A stretch of 64,000 nucleotides of DNA from Macquaria australasica (GCA_005408345.1 SEMN01000346.1:244083-308082), one strand, 5' to 3'; numbered from the stretch's first letter, positions 38,993 to 51,840 are shown. Numbers and translations: made by a program. The notes: generated by a model from the sequence alone, not told the origin.

Positions 38993-39472
38993 CAGTGGTG
39001 GGTTCGATTTCCAGCCTGAACCACTGGATCAAGCCTTTTTACCCTCACCTGTACCTGTATTAATGACAAACTGTTTGTGGCCCTGTGGCCTTCCTCATAC
39101 AGCCTTGTTACACACAGCAGTCGCCTGACACTCATGGTAAGACTCTCCTTTGAAGCGCAGTGTACAAATGATTCCTGGTGGTCCTCCGCTGAAGTGAGTA
39201 TGACCACAGTGTGCTTCAGGCTCACAGACAACATGACCACACACCACCACCTTCCCCGCCCATTAGCCCAAAGCAGACAACAACTCACAGGAATTGATTT
39301 TTCTTCCTCTTTTATTTTTTCCCCTGACCGTCTCTTTCAAGGCGGTCCGCTGACAATCCACTGACTGAACCGACAGAAAATCGATCCAATCTCATCCAAG
39401 TCTGCGCTCTCTGAGCTCATATCTTGACATCTTGACTGCCCGAGGAGGTGGAAGAACACAGGTCTGTCTGTT

Positions 39473-39500
39473 TCACACACACACACCCACACACACACAT
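39473..39500. repeat. Imperfect (CA)n tract
   Basis: CA units interrupted by CCCA. Confidence 0.9.
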
Positions 39501-41190
39501 CCCAAAAAAAAGTACTGCATATCCTTGTTTTGTGGACGTTTATCTCGGCATCAGTAACCCAAGAGAGGCCCATTGGGTTGGATGATTTTCTTTTTTGTTA
39601 AATGGGCTCATGAAGCAGTGACAGTTACAGAGAGGAGGTCACTTCTGTCACATCTGGAGACAGCTAGCTGATATGACAGCAGAGTTCCGCCAAAGACCAA
39701 CCCACAATATTTACAGCGTGCCCCTACTTTATAGAGCAGAAAACTGACAAAAGAACTTCACCTTTGACTTCACAAACAGGCTAACATCAAACTAATAATC
39801 AGACTTTAGATAGACGTCTAAAGTAAGCTGGACACATTGTTAATTTTAATTCTCCTTTGCTGACATGATGTATTTAAAGTTGTGAGAGTTAAACATCAGT
39901 GGATTTGGGGAATAAACTGGTAGACTGCCTCTGTCTCTGCACAGTCACAGCAGGGTTTTGGCGATTCTGCCAAAATTAAATTTGTTCTGGGCCAGATTCC
40001 TGCTCTTTAAATGTACTTGGCAATGATGCAGATTGGTCTAAATATTGGCTCAATTAATTTTACATTTTTTCCAGCAATGACGGACAAGGTTTAGCCACAT
40101 TGCAGACTTATTATAGCTGACAAACCACAGTGTGTACATGCCTCTACACAGGACTCAGGTTGGTAGAAGTTAGCTCTTAGCAGATTGGTAGGCCAGTCAG
40201 ATAGTGGCTCAACCTAAAATGCCAAAGCCATTATGACTGTTACTGTGAAGTGCTGGTAGCCATTACTCAAAGTTGCCTGAGCATGCTATAGCTTGCATTT
40301 ATGTCTAACTGATGGTAGATGACATTAAAATGCTTCTGTCCATTGAAAAAGTCACAGTGAATAGAGAGAGAAAAAGAGTACATTCCCACTGCCTGAGGTC
40401 TTGTCTGCAGAAATGAACCCTCATCATTTGACAAGAAAGCCATGAGGATCACGAAACCATATATCTTCCAATGCAAATCCACGGGATGCATGTGATAGCA
40501 AAGATTAAGTGAAGTACTGGATGCAGTGGATTATTTTAGTGAAAGCTGAGACAGGAGCACTGTGGGAGGAAGATGACAGATAGAGACGAAGACAACAGGC
40601 AACTAGAGAGAGCCAAAGAATGCTAATTAATTAAGCCATCACCACAGATGCCACCAGAGCTTCCACACAAAAGATGTTAAAAACAAAAAGTCCCCAGAAA
40701 AAGCCTGAAAAATACTAACGAGACAAGTAATGAGATAGCATTTTTCCTTTATATTTTACACCTTTCAGTTTTCTACCACAGATTTTAAAGCAAGTAATAA
40801 GCCTGCTGCTTACAGCTGAGAGACAACAGTCAGTCATAATTTTAAAGGACATCTTAATTTGCAAGCCCCAGCTATGGCTGAGTACCACACAGTTCATCTT
40901 TAGAAGAAAATTTAAGTTAATTTGCGATGGGCTGATGACGTTCTGCATCCTATGAACCCAGTGGATGTAGGGATAGTTTTCATTTCACCATGATGTCCAA
41001 TAGAAGTAAGCAAGTGTGGAAAATCAATGGATGAATGACTGTTTTAAAATGACTAATGTGGTCCTCTATTACTTTAAAATGTACAATAAAGGGCCGGATA
41101 GCCTCCAAAACAGACACATAGAGCAGGATCAACAAGGACCCTTACAGCTATGTGGCGCGGGAAGTATAATTTGACATTAACAGTGAGAAT

Positions 41191-41745
41191 GTTGTGGTTA
41201 AGTTAGGGTTTGATTGCCTACATGTTGGGGTTAAGTTGTGGTTTGATTGCCTACATGTTGGGGTTAAGTTAGGGTTTGATTGCCTACATGTTGGGGTTAA
41301 GTTGGGGTTTGATTGCCTACATGTTGGGGTTAAGTTAGGGTTTGATTGCCAACATGTTAGGGTTAAGTTGGGGTTTGATTGCCTACATGTTGGGGTTAAG
41401 TTAGGGTTTGATTGCCTACATGTTGGGGTTAAGTTAGGGTTTGATTGCCTACATGTTGGGGTTAAGTTAGGGTTTGATTGCCTACATGTTGGGGTTAAGT
41501 TAGGGTTTGATTGCCTACATGTTAGGGTTAAGTTGGGGTTTGATTGCCTACATGTTGGGGTTAAGTTGGGGTTTGATTGCCTACATGTTGGGGTTAAGTT
41601 GGGGTTTGATTGCCTACATGTTGTGGTTAAGTTAGGGTTTGATTGCCTACATGTTGGGGTTAAGTTAGGGTTTGATTGACTACATGTTGGGGTTAAGTTG
41701 GGGTTTGATTGCCTACATGTTGGGGTTAAGTTGGGGTTTGATCGC
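41191..41745. repeat. 33-bp minisatellite, 17 units
   Basis: Consensus unit in two parts: GTTAAGTTRGGGTTTG, then ATTGCCTACATGTTGGG. Seventeen TTTGATTG/TTTGATCG landmarks are spaced at 33 bp. Main variation is TTAGGG versus TTGGGG at one site, with rare TTGTGG, GCCAAC and GACTAC variants. Because 33 is divisible by three, the array yields an artefactual 161-residue frame of an 11-residue repeat. Its right end passes directly into a LINE fragment. Confidence 0.98.
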
Positions 41746-41850
41746 CTTCTTCATCTGTCGCCACATCCTCCAGGGAGATCACAAGACGTTCCCAGGCCAG
41801 ATGGAATATACGTATAATCCCTTCAGTGTGTGTTCTGGGTCTGCCTCATG
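41746..41850 (-). mobile_element. LINE 3' fragment, same family as 16556-17064
   Basis: TCCAGGGAGATCACAAGACG, TTCCCAGGCCAGATGGAATATA and GTGTTCTGGGTCTGCC match the antisense of the extreme 3' coding end (DYISHLAWERLG..PEEL-type region) of the LINE. It directly abuts the minisatellite. Confidence 0.65.
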
Positions 41851-41872
41851 CTGTGATGTCATAGCGCAACAG

Positions 41873-42060
41873 GATGGTAAATGGTAAATGGTAAATGGAC
41901 TGCATTTATATAACCCTTTTCTACCTTAATGGACAAAGAGCTTTACAGTTTTGCCTCTCATTCACACACACAGATGGCGGCAAAGCTGGCGTGTAACTTG
42001 GGGTTCAGCATCTTGCTCAGGGACATGTGGACAGGAGATCGAACCCTCAGTATCCTCAGT
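41873..42060 (-). mobile_element. tRNA-derived SINE, 5'-truncated
   Basis: Read on the minus strand, a box-B-like GAGGGTTCGATCTC (42036-42049) leads through CTGAGCAAGATGCTGAACCC and a body with AAAGCTCTTTGTCC..GGTTATATAAATGCAGTCC to a tail of CCATTTA units (41875-41897). The tRNA head with box A is lost; beyond 42050 there is a small TCAGTATCC duplication instead. Confidence 0.65.
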
Positions 42061-43189
42061 ATCCCCAAAAAGTTTTCATACTTGTCCAAGGTGGGAAAGT
42101 GAGTGTACTGTAAAGAAAAGGTGAGATAAGAAGCCAATGGACAGAGACTTTTCATTAACAGTCTGGTACTTGCATCATTACATGTCTCCACTCCACTAGA
42201 AAACCCCAAAAACTGGGTGTCAGGTAACTCATGTTGTGTAGGGCCTGAGGGTTTGAGTTCAGACAGGACCCCGTGTTGCTGTCACAACCCTTTCAATTCC
42301 CACAGCCACGAATAAAAACACAGCAGGATGCGTGTTGGTCAAACTCATTCATTAACATAACAAATGCCATCTTAGGTGGGAAGCAGCAATGAAATGTCAC
42401 GATGGACCAGAGTTGGTGCTTGATTAATTCTGTTATCCTGTCACATCTTTCGAGTATATTAGCATAACAGTAGCAGATAACACTCACTGACTCCCGTTTT
42501 ATTTTGTTAACTTTTCAGAAATCCACTTAAAACTTACTCAACATTTTAATGGAAACAGAACTTCTGAGATGAGACACAAAAACCAGAATTTTAAAAAGGA
42601 TCCAGATGGCATACTATACACTACTGTAAAACGATAGTATTTCTTAGCGCTGTCAAACAAATTCAAACTAACATGTAATTTATTTGAATAATTCTGAACC
42701 CAACCCATGTAGGCAGCTTTCATTTTTATGAGGAACTGGCCCATATGTAGTCGCTTCACACAGAGTTTAAGACTGAACAAGATAGACTTATTCAATATTT
42801 CTGTTTCTAGCGGCCGAAACAACAGCAAGTCCATGAACAAGTCGAGGGGCTGCGGTTAGTTCAGACATGTCTGTAATAGGTTTTTAGACAGCAGAGATTA
42901 CAGCGAGTGTACCCACACTGCTGCTCTGGTAAATTGCGAGCTGTAGTTGTCTGTAAGCTCGCAAAGTAAGTTGTTTAACTTAGGTTAATTTTACATAAAG
43001 GTTTCAACTTCTAATAGAAAGTGCTGCAGTAGATGGAATATATGGACAGTTATAAAAACCATAGGTTCATTGCCTGTTGGCCTCTCCGACCAGTAACCAC
43101 CCAGTGGTAGGTGGTTGTTTTCAACACCAGAAGTCTAACTGCTATTGTAGGGATCCATCCGTTAGCTATACCTGCTTATTTTTCTTCGG

Positions 43190-43420
43190 AGGGTCACAGC
43201 AAGGGGGCTGGAGCCAATCCTAGCTGACAATGGGCGAGAGGCGGGGTACGCCCCTGGAGAGGTCACCAGTCAATCACAGGGCTGAAACACAGACAGACAA
43301 CCATTCACGCTCACATGGACAATTTAGAGTCGCCAATTATCCTAAGCTGTAAGTCTTTGGATTCCCAGACCCTTCTTGCTGTGAGGCGACATTGCTAACC
43401 ACTGCAGCACTGCGCCAAGA
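43190..43420. repeat. Teleost interspersed repeat (GGAGCCAATCC type)
   Basis: GGGGGCTGGAGCCAATCCTA, GGGCGAGAGGCGGGGTACGC, GACAACCATTCACGCTCACA, AATTTAGAGTCGCCAATTA, then GCTGTGAGGCGACATTGCTA in that order. It shares its terminal region with the repeat at 9775-10045. The piece with the GGAGGAAACCC box is deleted. Confidence 0.75.
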
Positions 43421-44149
43421 GATGAAAGGTATAATATGGTTAATATGGAGACTACTGCCGCTATAGCTGAAGCAGTCAGATTTTTACCCTAAGACTTGCA
43501 TCCTTGTGTCTGCAGCTTTCCAATGCTGCTCTTCCTGTATCAGGACCGACTATCTCCACTTCTCAGCTTACTGCTGACTCAACTCAACATGCCAGCATCC
43601 TCCCCCCACCTGCCTGCCCTGTGCTCCATACAAAGCTGTACAGCAGGCAGAAAACTATAGCAATGTCGCCGTCATTTGTTTCCCTGTGAAAGTGTGTTAG
43701 TGGAAAAAGTTACCCGATACCTCATAGTGCAAACCAACACGCCGTATTCCCCGCTACTGTTTGGAATTATGGTCTTTAAAAGCAGATTTACAAAGGGTCA
43801 AATTACTGCGACTGAAGGATTCTGATTTCTCACTCAGTGCCTTGGAAACAGTGATCTTCATACCTACAGTAGCTGAACTTCCTGCTGTCATGGCGAGACA
43901 TGTGAGAAGCAGAACAAATATGCTTTAAAAGGCACACGAAGCCAGTTTCTTGGTGATGTCATCCGTGTGCACAGCAGCTCATCTCACATCTCCTAAAGAC
44001 TTTCTCCCTTGAAATACCTCTGCCACTCACACGGACAAAGCAGTTCCATTAAACCCACAACTCTGGAGAGTGAATTCACCTCATCTGAGTCAGAGATAAT
44101 CATCAAGCATCAGACGACCCAGCTCTCCTGAAAAATGTAGGACTTGGAG

Positions 44150-44480
44150 TATTTGAAACTAGGGAATCAGCCACCTCCTGATATTTAAAGATGAAATATA
44201 TGTGATGCACGGAGCAAAAATATTTCCTGAGCATTCACTGAGGGCTGCGGAGCCAAAGAGTGCAAATTGAACTGGCACTGGCCTTTAGAGGCATCAGCTG
44301 CGATGCTCATTTCCTCTGGCTCTGCCACCACCGCCGAACCCTACGAGCTCATCCATCACCCCAAAGCCAAATTTAATATCCCCAAGCCAAACTTAATATC
44401 ATTAAGGGCAATCAGCCCAGACACCGGCTGGCTATGAAACTCATCAGATCATTCTAATGAGACAATAACACGGAGAAGTT
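44150..44480. other. Gene-free, repeat-free block, possible conserved non-coding DNA
   Basis: Balanced composition and no repeat signatures. Contains a near-duplicate of about 20 bp around 44360-44400 (CCAAGCCAAACTTAATATC and a close variant). No frame with splice sites. Confidence 0.25.
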
Positions 44481-44564
44481 TCATGGGATCTCATGCCAAA
44501 TGAAGCTACAATGGAAGGCCACCGCACCCCGACTCCCTACACACATATGGAAGGAAATCCAATC

Positions 44565-44745
44565 TAGGGCTGCAACTAACGATCATGCTGATTATTTTCT
44601 TTATCAAATGTTAGAAAATAAGGACGCCCATTATGTCATCTTCCAATTCCTTATTTTGACTCAGATTTTACAACAGTTGAGAGGCTTGAACAATTGTTTG
44701 GCAATTCTTTTGATAAATTAAAGCAATATTTTCAATGAATGAAAT
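44565..44745 (-). mobile_element. hAT-type MITE, copy with one intact end
   Basis: Starts TAGGGCTGCAACTAACGATC, the canonical end. It has TTATCAAATGTTAGAAAATA and ends within TTGGCAATTCTTTTGATAA. Most of the core is deleted. Confidence 0.7.
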
Positions 44746-44789
44746 TAAGTAATGTGATAGGGCTCGAGAGAATGATCACTAACCACAGC

Positions 44790-45057
44790 TCAGTTCAGCT
44801 CTACGGAGCATTTTAGCATCTTTTAGCTCATAGTTTTGGTTTAATGGCCCGTAACTTTACCGTTTTGGTTCAGTCTCATCGCCCTCATCAAACTCGTTCC
44901 AGCAGCAAAGGCAGGCAGCTGTTTTCAAACACAACTACAACAGGACGATCACATTGCTCTGTATCAACTTCATAAGGTGACTAAATGTCAATGTTATATT
45001 TACAGCTTGCTGCGCTGCCCCCAAGTGGTGAAAAAAACAATTTATGCTGCTTTAAAA
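44790..45057 (-). mobile_element. MITE family with GCAGCAT ends, copy 4
   Basis: Its right end reads CTGCGCTGCCCCCAAGTGGT, then AAACAATTTATGCTGCTTTAAA, the inverted partner of the end at 35778. Inside, TAGTTTTGGTTTAATGGCCC and TTTTGGTTCAGTCTCATC are the reverse complement of 36130-36170. Confidence 0.7.
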
Positions 45058-45424
45058 CGATTAATTGATCATTAGAATGAGATTTACAGAATTTTCACAT
45101 CAATTAAAACCAATTTAGTATGAGTAGTATTTTAACATTTCTGAATTTGGTGGCCCCTTGTGGTAATTTCTAAAAAGACCGACAGCAATACTGATCTGAC
45201 CGGGTGTCACAAAAACTAATTTTTACACAAAAAACATTTGCCTTTGTGATCATTTAAAAGAAGTTATAAACGTGTAAATTCTGCACATTGTGGCTTTAAT
45301 CAGATGATAATTTCCAGTTTCTCTATTTCTTATTCTTCCTACATTCATTTCCAAATCAGTTAACACACATTACATTCCTTGTGTTTGCTATCAAATCATT
45401 CTCCACTCTCAAACCAATCACAAC

Positions 45425-45690
45425 ACTAATTATTCAGGCCATTTATCAAGTAAAAGAAACATTCTCTGGTTCCAGCTTCTCAAATTATGTGAGGATTTGC
45501 TGCTGTGATCAGTTTTTTGGTCTGTTGATTGGATAAAACAGGAAATGACCTTGGGCTCTGGGAAATAATGATGTGATGACCATTTTTAACTATTTGCTGA
45601 CATTTTATCGACTAAACCGTTAGTCAAAGAGACACAGTAATCAACAGATTAATGAATAATGATTAATTATTAATTGTATTCTTTGAGCTA
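45425..45690 (+). mobile_element. hAT-type MITE, near full-length diverged copy
   Basis: CATTCTCTGGTTCCAGCTTC, TGTGAGGATTTGCTGCTG, CTTGGGCTCTGGGAAATAAT and TGACATTTTATCGACTAAAC in family order. Terminal GCAAC motifs eroded. Confidence 0.7.
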
Positions 45691-48600
45691 TCGCCAGATT
45701 TACACCAAATTCTGTTGTAAATAGGTAAATTATTTAAGTGATTAATCAGTTTCCTGCTGTTTTCTCCTTGTCCAACATGGATCCGACTGAGATTTTGTGG
45801 CTTTTTCTGCTCTCCGTGCATCTACAATCCTCTCCAGTTAAAAAAAACAACAAAAAAAAAACGTGGCCATAGACCACCCGCAGTTTGCATAAACTACAGA
45901 CACTGGGACAGTGACAACCGAGGGTGCATAGTAATAGCGTCAGAGTGGCATTTACACCGCCCAGTGTTATTGCTGGGTTTCATGGTGGCTTTGTCCTGAG
46001 GGGCTGAGGCTGTTTGGTGTATGCCACTGACTGTCACGCCCTCTGACAGAACAACGCAGCGCCCAGATGGCAGAGCTTATCTGTATGCCGCGCTGCTCCA
46101 AGGACAGTGGCACCAACCAGGCATCTCTGAGGATGTATGTCAGACAGGAACACTGGCCTCAGCCACCCTGCTCATGGCTCTAATGCCTCCACTCACTACT
46201 ATGCATGTCCTTGAAATGGTGCATCCAAAAACACTCATTCTTTAGATGAATCCTATGACAGCCCTGAAACTCAAGGGTTCACAGTGATCCACAGTTTATC
46301 GTGATAAATTTCACCCCTAAAATAAGCGTGAAATATGAAATAAATTAACCGTTTTGACAGGTATTGCTAATTGCAGCTACAAGAAAATGAACAATCCATG
46401 TATCAAAACAACGTGATAATACTGTAAAATGGTCGATACAAAATCTACCCGTGGTAATGCACTTGTACAACAATATGTATATGAAAAAGTAAGGTCACGA
46501 ACGGATAGTTTTAATATTTCAACTGAAATTTGAACTCGTTTCGCTCGTCGCCTTGCATGCGTGTTTCCAGACAAAACGCCCTGAGCGGCTGTTAAGGTCT
46601 CCCCCACTAAGATGCAAATGATAACAAGGAAATAAGGTTGATGATGGGTGAACATGACACAAAGCCCTTCAGCCATCATCGCCTGTCCTCTCAACCTCTG
46701 GAGCACAAAAGGCCTGAGTCAGCGAAGAGTCCCGGGGCAGATGGGAATGATCGGCTCTCTTAACCACCAGCTGGAAAAGGGTAAAGGTCTGTCTGGCAGT
46801 CAGTGTAGTGGCAGGTGGTATGCTGATGAACTGAGAATTTAATATTTCAATAATAATAATATAACTACTACTTAGGACTTTAATTGTAACGATGCAGACA
46901 GCTTATGGTTCAGAACAAAATGCAATGCAGAATGAACTCCAGAATGAAATCCTTAAGTTTTCCCACTTGGATATAAAAAAGCAAAAACTGGGGTTTAAAG
47001 TTTCTTCATTCTTTCTTTCTTGAAATAGTTTTTGTTATAGGTGTTAGAGCAAAATGAGGAAAATGCATGGTTTTAAAATCTATCAAATGGGCTTTGCATA
47101 TGTTTTGAAATAGGATAAGTATTTAACATGTTTGTTAGACTTTCTCTGATAACAAGTGATCCTCCTCTTCTTTCCTCTTCCAGTAAAATCTCCAGAAAAA
47201 TCCGCTGAATGTGTTTAAAATAGGGTTTGCCCCTTTCAAGGAGAACTGTGCAATGTATCTTCAAGGGCACTGCAATGTTAAATTATGATGTGTAAAAGGT
47301 AGCTGTGAGACAAAAACTAACAACTAATACACTTAAAATGATTCAGTCATCTTTGGGAACTACCTAACAGCAGTTTGTCTGCACATGATCATCTGAAACT
47401 GACAGAAAACTACCTTTGATATCACATTGTGTTTAATAAACCTATAAATGAAACTAGCTTCATGTAAAAAGACTTTCTTTACATGACACCAGAGTGGCCT
47501 CGTTTGTGAAGCAGACATGGTTAGCTACAAGGTGTTAAAAAAAAAATCCTGTGACCCTGTGATACCGGGTCTCAATTAGGAAGGAGGCACTGTGTGATGC
47601 AGCTGTATTTTTACAGACACATGTTGAATCTCCTGCCAGAAAAGTCTCTTTATCCTGCAGTGATGGATGTTCAAGAGGCCAGAGATTCGGGCCAGCAAAC
47701 CATATGGTTCTGTTATCAGCAGGAGTGAAGGGTTAACTGAATCTAAACGCCCACATAAATCACAGACGCTAGAAATGCACTGCACAGCACCTGGCAGGTA
47801 GATCCGACGCTGGTGCAGGCCGACTGACACGAGGGAGTTACAGCATGCAAGTACAATCGCGAAAACATGGAGAGGTTTGCTTTGGGTGTTTGCTTTCACC
47901 TTCATAGAGTAGCAGGTAGTTGTGTGAGAGCTGAAGGAATCAGTTTTTATATCAAAACTGCAATTTGAAACAGTGCAAATTTCAAAAACGCAAGAGCAGC
48001 AATCTTAATTGTAATTTGGATTTTAATTTAAGCACCGCATTGTTTTAAGCTCATCCCCTTAAAGTTAAAATCCTCAACATTCATAAAGTCAAACCCTGTT
48101 TTTTGATACCATATATAATTGCCATTTTTGTCAGCAGTAGCCATTCAATGTATTTAGATTGTGTAATCACCTCTCTGTCTGTTTTTTATTGTTAGTGGCC
48201 ATCTGGACACTGCATTCAAATCACCTGCTGCCTGAGAACACAGTAAAGCTTTAAATAGACAAAGTCTCATTCAGACAGTACATCATTCTCAAATATGGAA
48301 ATACAGCAAAAGTAGTAGAAGTAATTTCAGTGAACAGCCCTGAGTGAGTATTATAATTCCTGAGGGATTCATGTATTTTTTCCTTTAGCATTATGACTAA
48401 TGCTCTGTGTTGATCGCTGTAATCAATGATTTTCACCAGGAATAGATGGGAACGCAAAGCAACTCTGCGTTTGATTGATACCTGATGACGCACGCAGCTC
48501 ACATTACCTACATCACAAAATTAGATCCGAGTACTAAACTGAAAAACACACAATAGCTTTTATTGTTCAGAATTAGGTCTGGTTTGTGTTCACGCTGACT

Positions 48601-48934
48601 TTCTACAAACAAACAAAGAGGCGTAAACAGTAAGTTACATATACGGACATGTAACTCATTGATTGGCCAGTTTTGGTGATGTCATCCTGCATCATCAGCG
48701 CATCAAATAAATAAAACTGAATCATCAGGGCCCGCGTGGGGAAATTGAATTCTGGTGACTGACAGCAGGTCACGCAGCACTTTGATGCTTATTTTGTGAA
48801 TATTTATGTTCTCTGGTGTCACAAAGAGCTCACGAAGAAATTATGAGCATTATGAGAATTATCAGACTGCAAATCGACCACTTTCTATAAATAATGACAG
48901 ACAGGTGGAGACAGAACGGAAAAGAGGCGTCTTG

Positions 48935-49435
48935 TAGTGCACAGGTACTCCTTTTGCACCAACATGGAACGGATTCTGTTCCGGTTCGGGTGCCTAATTT
49001 TAAACCGTTCAGAGGATTTTGACCAAAAATAAACTGGTTTGGAACCGAAAAGTTGGTTATCCAGCTGGAACCAAAAAATAGCAGGTTTTCCTTCACCTGA
49101 AGTGCGAACTGTGACGTCATCAGTGGGTGTGTCCTATTCTCCAGGTTGGAGAGAGAGGACGGAGAAGGCAACACTGGTCTCTGGTCTACTATGGTAACAG
49201 TCTTCTACATCTTCTGATCATTAATAGTTGGTCCAAAAACAAATATCTGTAATAACAGAACACAAAGCATCTTGCTACTACTTCCGTTGTGCAACGCCCT
49301 CTGTTGATGACGCATTATTGATTACAATAGTTCCCCTCAAAACTGGTGGAAACGCAGGCCGGTTCTCTAGAGAGCACCAAGGTTCCAAGAGTCCTGCACA
49401 GAACCGGTTCAAGAACCAGAGCTGATCTGGTGGAA
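48935..49435. mobile_element. MITE-like element with long imperfect terminal repeats
   Basis: The left end CCTTTTGCACCAACATGGAA...CTGTTCCGGTTCGGGTGC is the imperfect reverse complement of the right end GCACAGAACCGGTTCAAGAACCAG...GGTGGAAAGAGG over about 45 bp. GAACCGG-rich termini of this kind are frequent in fish. The class is not assigned because no target duplication is clear. Confidence 0.5.
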
Positions 49436-50392
49436 AGAGGGCAAGAGTAAAAGACTGACCAGGGGAAATCATGTGCTAACGAGCATATGCGTTACCACGG
49501 TTACCAAATGATTTGCATCAATACATACATGGCTTATACAGGTCGCTTATTATAAGATTACTGCCTGAACAGTTCACAATCAGCTAATGGACTTAATAGT
49601 TTAGCTTTTGAAATTATGTTAAAATCATGAATCCATGATCCAGCTTTTCAAAGCTGTCTCGGTCTGGTTTGATTGACAGCTTTAAACCCAGCTCAAACAA
49701 ACCGAACTAAACTATCAAATGCACCAGAGCTTGTTTTAACTGAAATAGGTATGGTGTGAAAGCACCGCAAAGCATTATTATAGCCAGACAAACCAACTCA
49801 TAAGTCATTTCCTCAATGACAAACATTTCTGTCACCAAATAAAGTCCTCTTTTGAAGAAACGTGCACTTCTTCCGATTGTCATGTTAATCCTGACATTAA
49901 ATAACAAAAATCAAAAGACTGGAGACTGATTGAAGGGAGACAGAGAAGCCATCCACTCAGTTTTTATATGTCACTGCCATGACAGTTTCCCACACAAAGC
50001 AAATCCTCCATGCTGAGAAATTCTCTGCACTCAGCACTGTTGAGGGGGAGCCAGGGGTCTGATGCTGCTGCTGCTGACAAAGAGCTGAGGCAGGGGTCTG
50101 TTCACGGCCTCGACTCGCTCTTTGCCTGGGGAGTTTATGAAAGCTCACGGTTTCATGCAGGGGATGTGGCAGCTGTAGAGCTCAGTGGTTTTCAAACAGG
50201 GGACAAGGAACTCCCAGAGGGTCTTTGTAGAATCCAAAAAAGGTCCCCAGCAAAGTGACATATGGTTTAATGTCACTATAAGTTCAATTTTACCTTAGCA
50301 TCTTAACCTGACTACTACATGTCCATATGGGATTAGTTTACCAGAGGAGGCTTGGTACCAGGATGTTTCACTGATTCTAATCCTGCTGAAAC

Positions 50393-50630
50393 GGTTTAAT
50401 CAATTCCAATTGATTAGTCTTACAACAACAACAAGAAAAAATAAACTGACAACAAAAACTCCATATGCCGGCTGCAGCTTTGCAAATGTAAATGTCATTG
50501 AATGTCTTTGGGTTTCAGACTGTCGGTCAGACAAAACAAGCAGTTTGAAAATACTTGGGCTTCACCCTGGGCCATGAGAACTTGTTTTATTTGTTTTACA
50601 ACTTACATTGTTTATAATTATATTGATTAT
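50393..50630 (+). mobile_element. hAT-type MITE, eroded copy
   Basis: GTCTTTGGGTTTCAGACTGT, CGGTCAGACAAAACAAGCAG and GGCTTCACCCTGGGCCATGAG match the core, with both ends degraded. Confidence 0.55.
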
Positions 50631-51476
50631 AGCCGCTTTACGTAAGAAAATGCTTTGCATTTTTTGTAATTAGTTTAATTACAACCTTGTAATTCTCTCT
50701 TCCTCTCTATTACAACCTTACTTACCAACTCTCTATCCTACCTTCTCAGGACCGAGGAGTATTTCGTCACATATAACCTCTGAGCTCTCTAACTACAAAC
50801 TCTGACACAGTTTGCGATGGTGGTGATTCAGGAATTGAAGGTTCAACAGTTGCACTTATTATCATTCCCTCTGGATAACGGCATGAGCTAAGTGCGTAAA
50901 TTGTTAATGGAAATATAGATGTAGTCTCCTCTCCAGGTTTTGCATAATGGGAGGCACACAGCTCTTCCCCTGAGACCTCTTCCCCGAAGAGAATCAACTG
51001 CAGAGAGCTGCAGGCGTGGAGCTACAAGCAAATAAGCCCGTCCAGCGGCTCGGTCTTCAAAAGCAACCTCGATGTCCCTTCTTTAGCCTTGACAGAATAA
51101 AGATGAGTGGTGGGGGTGCACTATAAGGCATTTCAATGGGCACACTGATGGCTGCCAGGGCAAAATCTCCATCAGACACGGGGAGGGGGGGGCAATCGGG
51201 TAGGTGGAACCCTCAATATGATATATGATAACTATATATAATATGTGGTTAATGATGCTGTGTTTGTATTCTGCATGGCTCCTTATAACAACAGCGTGTC
51301 AATCTGGAAGTAACCAATCAGCTCACCGGTCACTCAAGTTTCTGTTTGTATCCAAATGCGACTACAGTCAATGTGAACACACACAGCACACGAAGATGAA
51401 GCGGCGCACGCGACGCAAGTTTCAAAAGACACCTGCAAACGTTTTGACCAGCAATGATAAACTGGTCGGTTCACAG

Positions 51477-51840
51477 TAGAGCTGCAACAATTAATCGATC
51501 GAAAGAAAATTAATTGCCAACTATTTTGATAATCAATTAATCATTTCAGTCATTTTTCAAGCAGAAATGTCCAAACATTTGCTGGTTCCAGCTTCTTAAA
51601 TGTGACGATTTGCTGCTTTTCTTTGTCCTTTCTGACAGTAAATGAAGACTCTTTGGGTTTCGGCCTGTTGGTCGGACGAAAGAAGCAACTTGAAGACATC
51701 GTCACTTTGGGCTCTGGGAAACTGTGATGAGCATTTTTCACAATTGTTTGACATTTTATAGACTTATCAATAATAACAAGCATTATAATAATAATCAGCA
51801 GATTAAACGATAATGAAAATAATCGTTAGTTGCAGCCCTA
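51477..51840 (+). mobile_element. Complete hAT MITE with 8-bp target-site duplication
   Basis: Left end TAGAGCTGCAAC, right end GTTGCAGCCCTA, so 12-bp inverted ends with one mismatch. It is flanked on both sides by GTTCACAG (51469-51476 and 51841-51848). An 8-bp duplication is the hallmark of hAT transposition. Body 364 bp, no coding capacity, so it depended on a transposase elsewhere. It is the best reference copy in the window and defines the orientation used for the others. Confidence 0.92.

Noticed and set aside
39000..39012. GGTTCGATTTCC, a tRNA box-B-like string
   Set aside because: No box A at the right distance and no cloverleaf; it directly follows a LINE tail.
41194..41679. 161-residue frame of a perfect 11-residue repeat (VKLGFDCLHVG)
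   Set aside because: Produced by a 33-bp minisatellite whose unit length is divisible by three; ends when one unit mutates GCC to GAC, creating TGA. No splice or promoter context.
48830..49174. 114-codon minus frame
   Set aside because: Most of it lies inside the GAACCGG-ended MITE-like element.
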